A DNA stretch of 64,000 bases. It comes from Hevea brasiliensis. Its lineage: Eukaryota > Streptophyta > Magnoliopsida > Malpighiales > Euphorbiaceae. Shown here piece by piece: positions 34,607 through 44,335 of this stretch. The notes below the pieces were generated by a model. It did no database searches. It had not been told where the DNA came from and saw nothing but the letters and a program-made list of their open reading frames with translations. The position numbers were made by a program, and so were the translations under genes. The stretch is from positions 39,625,623 to 39,689,622 of the forward strand of contig NC_079504.1 in the NCBI RefSeq assembly GCF_030052815.1. The letters are read 5' to 3'. The stretch's first letter is position 1. Each line of letters starts with the position of its first letter.

Positions 34607-36459
34607 ATGAGCGGCGCCGAGGGTCAGAGAGCAGTGAGTCCCCCTTCTGTCCATATCTCTTGGACGTCGAATGATGTTGAGGTGGTTAGGCCAAGTGGGC
34701 GACCTGAGCCTCCTACGACTTCTACTTCAGTTCACGGCCGAGCATCCCAATCAAGACAGACATCTTCCTCTGGTAGAGAAAACCTTCCTGTGGACGAGTT
34801 GCCATCAGTCCTTTAGGAAACCGATCTGCAACTCATTAGTCAGGAGTATAATCTTCGGACCGACTCCTACAAGCTCATCAAATGCCATGGCGATCTCCGA
34901 GCCGATCACTTCTTTGATGAAAATGATGTGATCATGGTGTATGAAGAACAATTAAAAGCCGGGCTTCAGTTTCCCCTAGATGACTTCTTCAAGGACATTT
35001 TGAAATTTCACTACGTATGTGTAGCCCAAGTACATCCGAACTCGTGGCGAATCCTGGTGGCTTTCAGAGGCTTATGCCGAGCCAAGAAGCTCAATCCTAT
35101 TGCGAAGGTCTTTGCTGAGCTGCATAGGCTTACTCGTCGAAAGGACGACGAGTATTGGTTCTTCCAAGCAAAACCGCACTGTGGCCTTTTTACCGATCTC
35201 CCCTCTTCACTGAAGAATTGGAAAAATCGCTTCTTCATGTTGAGGAGCAAGATTCAGAACGGTTTTGAGGGTTTCCCCTGTAGCTGGCAATATCTGGTCC
35301 CGTCGGTGAAGAAGGTCGCCCTGAATAGGGATGAGGGTGCCATGGTAATGGAACTAAAGGATCAGGCGGCCACCCAGAAGCTCTCTTGCTTAGACATGGT
35401 GATGGCCGAACTTAAATATTAGATGATGCGGCTGATCACCGACGAAGAATACGAGCTTCAGCTCTTTTACCTCGGCCCTGGTACCTTCCCTATCTCTGAT
35501 CTCTGAACCTTAGCGAACTCACTGATTTTTCTTTGTGCAGGTATGGCGGGCGGCGAGGCTTCCAAGAAGAGCCGCAAGCGACAGAGGGAAATCTCTAAAA
35601 AGGTGCCGGAAATGAAGATCGTCGCGGCATCACAGACACCGAGGCGAGATTCAGGGGAAGTGCCGGGAGACTCGTCCCGGCCTTCGGGACAACCGGTCCC
35701 AGCGATAGAGGTAGCTCCTTCCCCTCCTCTACAAGAAGAGCCACCACCTCCACCTGTTCCTTCGAGTGCAGAAGGGGGACCTTCCCAACCTACTGTGAGG
35801 ACCCTTTCTCGTGGTGCCCAGGTCCTCATTCACTCTCTGGAGAAGAACCGATCTGTTCGGGAGAATTCGGGCTTGGCCAAAGTTCTGGGCGCTACCATAT
35901 GCCTCCAGGAGAATCGGAATAGGCTGACCCCGGGTAGCATCGATGATCTCCTGGCCCGGACAATGAGTCTGAGCGTAGAGAGCTTGGTCAATCAGCATAT
36001 AATCAGGGAAAAGGCTCATCTTCTGAGTCAGGAAATTATAAAGGCGGTCCAGGACACAGCTTTTGCCCAAGCCAAATTTTTATTCGCCCAGGATTATATT
36101 GTGAACTCGAAGGTCGGATGAAGTCTTATGAGGATAAGTTGGCCGAATAGGCTCATGAACTTAGAGAAGCTCGGGCACTCCGAACTGCTGACGTCGCACG
36201 CCTCACTAAAGAAATCAAAGCGAAAGAAGAAGAGGCTGTGACGAGGGAAGCTGGTGCTTATGTGAACGCCCACAGTGACCTTTTGGCTGAGCTCAGGAGG
36301 CGTTATCCTGAGGAAGACTTCTCGTGGATGGTGGACCTGGCTCCTCAAGTCGAAGAAAAGAGCGAGGAGGAAACCGAGAGAGAGAGAGAGAGATTGAGCA
36401 AAATGTTAATGTATCTAGAGAATAGGCTGGGGGCGACCTTCCAGCCGAATGACTTGTAA
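34607..36459 (+). pseudogene. Antisense LTR gene, 'putative gypsy type transposon' family (3' LTR copy)
   Basis: Runs opposite to gag-pol, inside the U3 of the LTR. Blocks in order: a Ser/Pro-rich N terminus; a globular domain containing FPLDDFFKDILKF, QVHPNSWRILVAFRGLC, and LPSSLKNWKNRFFML, which resembles the plant domain filed as 'putative gypsy type transposon' (PF04195, from memory); a basic then proline-rich linker (APSPP...EEPPPPPVPSS); and a long coiled coil near the C terminus (ELRR, KEEEA, ERERER). Function is unknown; this family occurs as extra ORFs in plant gypsy elements. Breaks in this copy: TAG 34814-34816, TAG at 35420-35422, a one-base frameshift near 36107, and TAG near 36148. 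A TGA near 35504, shared with the other copy, lies in a possible 60-nt intron (35481-35540). Confidence 0.75.
35481..35540 (+). other. Possible 60-nt in-frame intron of the antisense gene
   Basis: GTACCTTCC...TTTTCTTTGTGCAG spans exactly 60 nt. It contains the only stop shared by both LTR copies, and its removal keeps frame. A pyrimidine tract precedes the AG. 60 nt is short for a plant intron. The corresponding segment is 58824-58883. Confidence 0.4.
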
Positions 36460-36824
36460 ATGTTTATTTTGGAATGAAACGAAGCCTTTTTGTTCAATTT
36501 CTTATTGAGATCAGAAAGTGCCCAAATCGTATGAGTGCTTAATTGTTTGAACATATTAGAATATCAAACTTAAAAGCGATTATTAATCTAAGTATAAGAG
36601 GTCAGAAAACATCATAAACATGAGATCGGCCTAAGCTGAGAACAAACACCGGGTAGAACTTTAAGACATTAAAATTGGAAAGGTTGGATTCAAATTAGAT
36701 CGAAATCACCATTGAACCGAACTGAGATTTTATCTTTATTTTAAGTAATGTTTAAGATATACAAGTGGGGAACTCGATCTTGTTAGCTAAATGACTTTCA
36801 ACTATATCTTGTAAAGGAAAGGTC

Positions 36825-37065
36825 GGAAATGAGACCGAATGGCATGGAGACCTAGTGTTGGTTTGGTTCCCTTTGACGAGAGATCGGAAATGAGATTGGA
36901 TAGCATGGAGACTCAATTTTGGTTTGAGAGATCGGAACTGAGACCAAATGGCATGGAGACCTAGTGTTGGTTTGATTCCCTTTGACGAGAGATCGGAAAT
37001 GAGATTGGATAGCATGGAGACTCGATTTTGGTTTGACCTCCTTTGACGAGAGATCGGAAATGCAA
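36825..37065. repeat. ~60-bp tandem repeats near the U3 end (3' LTR)
   Basis: Repeats of GAGAGATCGGAAATGAGATTGGATAGCATGGAGAC alternating with GACCTAGTGTTGGTTTG. The homologous block in the other LTR is 60185-60425. Confidence 0.75.
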
Positions 37066-37185
37066 TCGACTAGATGAGGGATCGGTTTATTTCTTGATCG
37101 AGTCATTTGTAACTGGGGAATGTCGGGTGGGGATCAATTTCAAAGTCCATTGACTTCGAGGATCGGCCAAAATATGGTGTCGACA

Positions 37186-37198
37186 GCTGCCCTCTTTA
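37186..37198 (-). other. Polypurine tract of the giant element
   Basis: Minus-strand AAAGAGGGCAGC directly precedes the 3' LTR start TGTCGACACC. It is purine-rich and correctly placed to prime plus-strand synthesis. Confidence 0.7.
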
Positions 37199-37310
37199 CA
37201 TAATTTCTATTGAAGGGAATGACATTTTCCCGTATAGGAATTATGTAAAGATTCAGACCCATTTTTTGGGCGATTGGGTAGAGAATCAAGAATTTGGCTT
37301 GAAAGTCAAA

Positions 37311-37718
37311 GCTAAAATCAACTTAGATCAAGGATCTAGAGGTTGATGACAGAAATTTAAATGATGAAAAATTAAAATCAACTTAGATCCAGGATCCAGA
37401 GGTTGATAACAGGAATTTAAAATACTGCAAAATTAAAATCAGCTTAGATCAAGGATCCAGAGGTTGATGACCGAAATTTAAATGCTGAAAAAACTAAAAT
37501 CAACTTAGATCAAGGATCCAGAGGTTGATGATAGAAATTTAAATGCTAAAAAAAAATTAAAATCAACTTAGATCAAGGATCCAGAGGTTGATGACGGAAA
37601 TTTAAATGCTAAAAATTAAAATCAACTTAGATGAAGGATCCAGAGGTTGATAATAGAAATTTAAATGCTAAAAAAATTAAAATCAACTTAGATCAAGGAT
37701 CCAGAGGTTGATGACAGA
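37311..37718 (-). repeat. ~60-bp tandem array, left block (about 7 units)
   Basis: Unit of about 60 bp containing ATCAACTTAGATCAAGG and ATCCAGAGGTTGATGACAG. It lies between integrase and the 3' LTR of the giant element. It is interrupted by a solo LTR and resumes at 41360. Such 3' tandem repeats are a known trait of Tat/Ogre elements. Confidence 0.9.
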
Positions 37719-40700
37719 TGTCACACCTTACCCCTCTATAAGGCATGACATGTTCCCATAGAATACCTAATGAACTACCGAACTTCACCTACCGATAATT
37801 CATTAAGTACACTACAAGTGATTTTAAAACTATTTTCTTGCATTTTGGAAGTGGTGAGCATTTTGGTAGGAATTAAAATCATTTATTCAAAGCTTATAAA
37901 CTAGTAAAAATTTTTGTCCATTTTAATTTTGCCGCAAATTTTATAAAAATTTTGACTGAGTTCCGTCTGTATTTTGAGAAAATAGTTCTTCAAATACCTG
38001 AGAAAAACACTTCCAATAATTTTACACAACTCCCACCAACAAATAAATCTCAAGTCAACTCAATTCAATCCACTTCAAAATAATTCCACAATCCAATCAA
38101 AGTTTATCATCTCAAAATATTTCATAACTTCATTCACAGTGCATAAAGTATGAAATTCACCAATACAAATCTTAATTTATAAAAAGAAGTTCCAAAAATA
38201 ATATTATTACAATTTATTATACAACTGCTCACTTTACATTGATACTTATGACATTACAGTATTTACATCAAAATAATTACAAGGGTATAAAACAATACCC
38301 GTACAAAAGTGATCAAGAGTTCTTGTCAATCCCGCAGCTCACTCTGCTGCTTTCTCTTTGCTCTTATCTACGACAGCAAAATAAGCTACTGCTGAGTATA
38401 AAAATACTCAGTAGTGCACAATAAAAATTTAAAATATAATACATAAATCATTCATTGCCAAAACACAGTTTAAATATTTCTCAATCACATTTCACAAATT
38501 ATCAAAGCTCATAATAACACAATTTAGTCAAATAATTTAAGAAACACAGTGTTGCCAATTCATACACAACTTAAGCCATGACACAAAATTTTCGATCAAT
38601 GCCGCGTTGTACACCACGACAAAGCAATCTACAACCTCACTAATCGAAATCAATGAGGGAGGTGGCTAGCTAGCTAATGAGTACTCATCCAATCTACAAC
38701 CTCAACTGGTAAACCAGAGAGGGAGGAAAGATAACCGATCTCACCCCATAAATGGAGGAGGAATAATAAGATACTGTCATGCTAAGTGTGAATCAAAAAT
38801 CAATTTCAAACATTTTATTCAAATGATTTATGAGAAATCCAATAAATTTCCAAAGTCATAATTTCATTCACAAGATGGCAACACAATTCATAATTAACTT
38901 CAAATTTTCATAAATCACACTAAATCAAGTTTTTAATGACAAAATGCTCAAATAAAGTTTATTGTGCACAAACCTGACGTGAGTCGCCTCTAGGCCTTGA
39001 CTCAGTCTCTCAGAGCTTCCAAGTCTTTTTCAGCTGAAATACATAATTTTACAGTGTTTCAGTACCATAACTTAGCATAAATCCAAAAATAAATTTAACT
39101 TGACTTTTACCTAGCTCTAATGTGCTAAATTCGACGTTCTCAAAATTTTTGTGTTTCGGGTTACTATTCATTACACTATTTAAGTCAAATTGTTGACTTT
39201 CTAAGGTTTAATAGATATGAGAATTCCAACTTCACCCACATACCACATTTTGGTCACCAAACTTGTTGGTTTTGGTCATTTTCTCAACACTTAAGTCTTT
39301 TAGGCAAAATTGTCAATTTTCAGTTTTTGGTGTCTCGGTTGCACTGTTCCATTGGTCATTTTACTGTTGGAATTTGGCAAAAATTCCTTCATAGAAAATG
39401 TTCCTTATTGTCTTAAGTTTATTCTCCTTTTTGAATCACTCCAATTGGAGTTTTGTAGCTCAAGTTATATGCAAATTACGTTTACTGTTCATGCTACAGA
39501 ATTTAGTTCTGCAGATTTATTGATCCAACTTCATTAGCAATTTGACCAAGTTAAGTCCATAATTTGGTCTGATTTTCTTCATATGAAATGTTCTACTATG
39601 CCTTAGGTTTCCATCGGTTCAAGAATCACCTAAATCGAAGTTTTCTAGAGAGAGTTATAGCCATTGAAACTTTACTGTTCATATGGCAAATCTGCAGTTT
39701 TGCAGATTCAGTGACTCAACTTTGCTCAATAATTTGATTGGGTTAATGGCATAATTTGGGTTTGTGTTCTTCATAAAAGTTTTAGGTCTATATCTCATCT
39801 AACCACTGGTAAAATTTCAGATCATTTTGACCTGCCTAGCTCGAGTTATGACCAAATGAACAAACACTATTCATTTGGTCAGTTTGTGCAGGGCAGCCTG
39901 CAATTTTTCAACTTTAGTCAATTTGTTCACTAGGTTTTAGTCACTTTTTGGGCATGCTTCCTAAATGAAAATTGTGTCATTTAGTGCCTATTTTCATTCC
40001 CAATTGGTCTTATACCAATTGGACTTGTAAAATTCCATTTTTGGTCCCTCAAAGTTGACTTTTGGTCATGGTGCATACCCAATCCGAATTTGGCTTTGAT
40101 TCAAACACTTCTAACACACTTAATTAGGTCACAAATGACCATTTCTCACTTCACATTAGGTCAAAAACACCATTTACAAGTTTCTCCAAATTTTTGCCCC
40201 AAAACCCTAGGTTTCAAACCCTAACCACACTAATTCATTGTAATTAACTAATTCAAAGCATATAAACACAATCTTTCAACTCATTCAAGCATCTTAACAT
40301 GTTTAACTCAATCAAACTCATGCAAATCACTCTCCCCTCCCTGCTGGACGAATTTCAGTTTAGTCCCTCATACATATTTTTTTCATTTTAAGTTTATTTA
40401 CAAGTTCTTGATGCCATACATACACTAATTAAACTAAAAATTTAAAGTTTGCACTTACCTCAATTTGTAGATTTCAATCTTCAATTTTTTCTCCTCTTCT
40501 CTTCTTTCTTTCTTGCTAAATTTCTTTCTCAAGGGAAGGAAATAAGGTTTTATGGAATAATTATGGGAGAAGTTGGGATTTGGTAAGGGTTTTCAAAGCT
40601 TGAAGACAAACTTTAATGGAGGAATTTCCATGGAGATGAGAGGGAGAGAGTGTGGTGGCTTGGATGGGATAAGGAAGAAGACTAATTAATTTTTTTTTTC

Positions 40701-41359
40701 TTTTCTTTTATCTTTTTATGTCTTAAGAAGACCCAAAAATCCATTTAATTAATTATATTAATTATGGCTTTTATGGCATCATGCATGATGTCATGCATGA
40801 TGTCATCACCTTTTTACTTTTTCATTTTTCTTTTTTTTTTCTATTTATTTTTCTATTAGTTCTTTAATTTAATTCTCGATTCTAAAATTTTCTTTTCTCT
40901 GATTTTATTTGACAGCTAGGTCAGGAGTCAGCTCTCGGGGTCAAATGACCAATTTGCCCCTCGCCGGTTCATCCCGGTTTGTAATTAATTCCATATTTCT
41001 TCCGACTCCCTGACCTAATTATTTGACTGGCTTAACAATTCTTTTTCGTGATTTTCTCTTTTCCACTGTGTTTATAAGGGTCCTAAGGACCGCGGCGTCA
41101 CATTTTACGGTTCGAAATTTGAGTTTAAAATGACTTGTGATGCGTTCGAGAAGGTCACCCATCGCTGTGACTCTCGGCTTGTTTAACTTCTTATGTTCTG
41201 TTTTTCGTGTTTATACTTAACTAATTGGCAATTACTAATTATTTGTGTTTATGGCTTATTCAACTGTCTTAAGTGTGGTTCTAATCTCCTTAATTGTCTG
41301 GATCGACTCCGGTCACCAGAATAGTGAAATATACTAGGCTATGCAAACGGGGTGTTACA
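37719..41359 (+). mobile_element. Solo LTR, TGTCACACC type (3641 bp), nested in the tandem array
   Basis: Starts TGTCACACCTTACCC at 37719 and ends AACGGGGTGTTACA at 41359. Flanks are ACAGA (37714-37718) and ATAGA (41360-41364), one C/T change apart; both fall at the same place in the 60-bp repeat unit, which confirms insertion within the array. It has no internal region. The degenerate ~200-bp module recurs at about 39400-40020. The CATGCATGATGTCATGCATGATGTCATCACC palindrome cluster is at 40778-40808. The inverted relative is at 19646-23221, and the gap-truncated relative at 8359-9163. Confidence 0.9.
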
Positions 41360-42255
41360 ATAGAAATTTAAAAACTAAAAATTAAAATCAACTTAGATCA
41401 AGGATCCAGAGGTTGATAACCGAAATTTAAAATATTGAAAAATTAAAATCAACTTGGATCAAGGAACCAGAGATTGATAACAGAAATTTAAAATACTGAA
41501 AATTAAAATCAACTTGGATCAAGGAACCAAAGGTTGATAATAGAGAATTTAAATGATGGAAATTAAAATCAACTTGGATCAAGGAACCAGGGGTTGATAA
41601 CTGGAAATTTAAAAGCTGAAAATTAAAATCAACTTGGATTAAGGAACCAAAGGTTAATAACTGGAAATTTAAAAGCTGGAAATTAAAATGCTAGAAATTA
41701 AAATCAACTTGGATCAAGGAACCAGAGGTTGATAGCAGGAAATTAAAATGCTGAAAATTAAAATCAACTTGGATCAAGGAACCAGAGGTTGATAACTGGA
41801 AATTTAAAAGCTGGAAATTAAAATCAACTTGGATCAAGGAACTAGAGGTTGATAGCAGGAAATTAAAATGCTGAAAATTAAAATCAACTTGGATCAAGGA
41901 ACCAGAGGTTGATAACTAGAAATTTAAAAGCTGGAAATTAAAATCAACTTGGATCAAGGAACCAAAGGTTGATAACTGGAAATTTAAAAGCTGGAAATTA
42001 AAATGCTAGAAATTAAAATCAGCTTAGATCAAGGAACCAGAGGTTGATGACAGGAATTTAAAATGCTGAAAATTAAAATCAACTTGAATCAAGGAACCAG
42101 AGGTTGATAGCAGGAAATTAAAATGCTGAAAATTGAAATCACCTTAGATCAAGGAACCAGAGCTTGATAACAGGAATTTAAAATGCTGAAAATTAAAATC
42201 AACTTATAGCAAGGAACCAAAGGTTGATAACAGGAATTTAAATACCGAAATTAAA
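41360..42255 (-). repeat. ~60-bp tandem array, right block (about 14 units)
   Basis: Continuation of the array at 37311-37718 with units such as AAATCAACTTGGATCAAGG / AACCAGAGGTTGATAACTGG. Some units form higher-order pairs (alternating GATAACTGG and GATAGCAGG types between 41700 and 42000). A reading frame at 41691-41897 is only the translated repeat. Confidence 0.9.
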
Positions 42256-42429
42256 ATGCTGACAAAGCAAGCCTAACCTGACATGAGAAGTTCTTCCGCG
42301 ATGAAGTGTACTTAACAGGATCCCGAAGATAAATGATGAATGGAAGATGAGTCACAAGACGCGTCCTACAACTTCTCCTTTCTTATTCACTTCCCCGGAT
42401 ACCCTTTCTTATTCTCGACTTTCTTCTTA

Positions 42430-43110
42430 TCCTGCAGAAAGCGCCCTTCCGGATTTTCACTTTCCCCTCTTTGTGTTTGACTAGAAGCGCCCCTTCGGGT
42501 TTTCACCCCTAGTTTTTTTTCTTTTTTTTTTTTAGATCATTTCCTGTAAATCTCATAGCAAAGTACATGAGGTTATCAATATCCAAATCCCAATCTTATG
42601 ATAAAAATTTAACAGATTAGTAGCGCATAAAATAAAAATGTAGAAGAAAAATAACATCAGAACGTGGGTATAAAAGAAAGATGGATTTGAATGTAAGTAT
42701 AAAAGTGCACGTATATAAAGAAGATAAATCAAGGAGAAAGAATGACTTTATTATGGCTTGAGAGAAAAAGGTACAGTTCCAAAGAAAGAGGGTATAAGGA
42801 TGGATCTCACAGATTCCTTGTAATTAACTTTGAAGTCCCTTAACTGCCATTATTTCAAGTATTCTATTGACGAACATTCATGTTGTGGCGGCTCATTTCC
42901 TTTTCTAATCCTGTATTCCCTTCCTTATTTCTCCACCCTCTGGTTCTAAGGGTACCCTCTCAGGTTTTTACCCCTAGATCCTTTTTTTTTTTTTAGGGTG
43001 CCTTTTCGGGTTTTCACCCTTCACTCATTTTACAGAAAGCGCCCTTTTGGGTTTTCGCTTTCTTTCACACATTTTGCTAGGAGCGCCCTTTCGGGTTTTC
43101 ACCCTACCCT
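42430..43110 (-). repeat. Six copies of a GGGTGAAAACCCGAAAGGGCGC-type motif
   Basis: On the minus strand, downstream of integrase, variants of this motif occur at about 43083-43105, 43039-43062, 43000-43022, 42948-42972, 42488-42510 and 42440-42466. Each contains overlapping short hairpins with GAAA-type loops (GGGT-GAAA-ACCC and CCC-GAAA-GGG). Poly-T runs (42517-42533, 42979-42993, 43109-43122) separate some copies. The stretch has no gene of its own. Confidence 0.7.
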
Positions 43111-43159
43111 TTTTTTTTTTTTAGGCATAGTATCTTTTGACAGCATCAGTATTCACGGG

Positions 43160-44335
43160 TCATGGGAATTCTTTGCCATCCATGTGAGTCAAGATCAGCG
43201 CGCCACCAGAATACGCCTTTTTAACCACATAAGGTCCTTCGTAAGTTGGCGACCATTTGCCCCGGATGTCATTTTGATTCGGGAGGATTTTTTTCAAAAC
43301 CAGATCTCCTGGTTGGAATTTGCGCGGGCGCACGCCTTTGTTGAATGCCCTAGCCATTCTTCTCTGGTACAACTGCCCATGACACGCTGTTGCCAACCTC
43401 TTCTCGTCCAGCAAATTCAATTGGTCTAACCTTGATTGGATCCATTCCGACTCATCAATTCCTGATTCTTTCAGAATTCTTAGGGAAGGAATTTCCACTT
43501 CAATAGGCAGAACAACTTCCATTCCGTAAACCAGCGAGTATGGAGTTGCCCCAGTTGATGTTCTTATAGAGGTCCGGTACGCATGAAGGGCGTAGGGAAG
43601 CATATCATGCCAATCTTTATAAGTGACGATCATTTTCTGGATGATTCTCTTAAGATTTTTGTTAGCGGCTTCCACCGCTCCATTCATCTGGGGACGGTAT
43701 GGTGAAGAATTGAGATGTCGGATCTTGTACTGGTCACATAAACTTCGAATCTTCGGACCATTCAAATTCTTGGCATTGTCAGTGACGATCTCACTAGGGA
43801 GGCCGTGTCGACAGATGATATTATTTCTGAGAAATTTGAGGAATGTGTTTTGCGTGATGTGAGCATATGATGTCGCTTCGACCCATTTAGAAAAATAATC
43901 AATAGCTACCAGGATGAACCTATGCCTATTGGATGCCTTGGGGTTAATAAGACCAATTACGTCAATGCCCCACATAGCGAAAGGCCAAGGCGAGATGAGA
44001 TTGAACAATTGATGAGGCGGAACGTTCATCGGATCTGCATAGAATTGACATTTATGACACTTCCGAAAGTACTCGATGCAATCTTTCTCCATAGTGGTCC
44101 AGAAGTATCCTCGTCTCATAATTTGCTTAGCCATCATATGTCCATTAGCATGTGTTGCACAATTTCCCTCATGAGTCTCGAGAAGGATCTCCCTTGCTTC
44201 TTTTGCATTCACGCATCTTAACAATTCGCCATTTGAGCTCCTTTTGTATAAAATTTCACCACTAGGGAAGTATCCTAGAGCAAGTCTCTGGATCATTCTC
44301 CTTTCATTTTTGTTTGCCCCGGGAGGGTATTCTCT
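43160..44335 (-). pseudogene. pol: Integrase of the giant element
   Basis: Carries out insertion of the cDNA into host DNA. Numbering from Met at 44296: zinc-binding HHCC with H42, H49, C80 and C83 (THEGNCATH ... FRKCHKC); catalytic core D112 (WGIDVIGL), D173 (IVTDNAKN) and E209 (MNGAVEAANK), spacing D-x35-E; then a C-terminal domain with the GPYVV segment. The catalytic residues are all present. The frame opens from about 44335 (REYPPGAN), one base out of phase with the upstream RT frame, so a one-base indel near 44336-44340 separates them; in relatives RT and integrase are one polyprotein. A TGA at 43160-43162 precedes a PVNTDAVKRYYA tail that ends at 43121, so the last 13 codons are cut off. 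Confidence 0.93.

Larger units (their letters stand above)
30867..37185 (-). repeat. 3' LTR of the giant element (6319 bp)
   Basis: On the minus strand it begins TGTCGACACC (37185) and ends CTCGCGACA (30867). It contains ~60-bp repeats (36825-37065), an antisense gene relic (34607-36459) with its own TATA box, a PRP8 fragment, a TATA box on the gag-pol strand (32810-32817) and a ~120-bp fourfold repeat (31366-31795). If the minus-strand TATA box is used, U3 is about 4.4 kb and R-U5 about 1.9 kb. Confidence 0.93.

Noticed and set aside
34671..34931. Overlapping plus-strand frame in the antisense gene
   Set aside because: Out of phase with the conserved domain that follows; kept open only by composition.
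35467..36070. Minus-strand frames (113-120 codons) opposite the antisense gene
   Set aside because: They run against the Pro-rich linker, reading Gly/Trp-rich from the complement; no conserved domain, and the opposite strand has clear family similarity.
41691..41897. Minus-strand frame with repeated QVDFNFQ segments
   Set aside because: It is the translation of the 60-bp tandem repeat, not a protein family.
37311..42255. CRISPR-like array
   Set aside because: Units are contiguous tandem repeats without unique spacers, in plant retrotransposon DNA.
42998..43429. 143-codon plus-strand frame
   Set aside because: Antisense to integrase and to the repeated hairpin motif region; no independent support.
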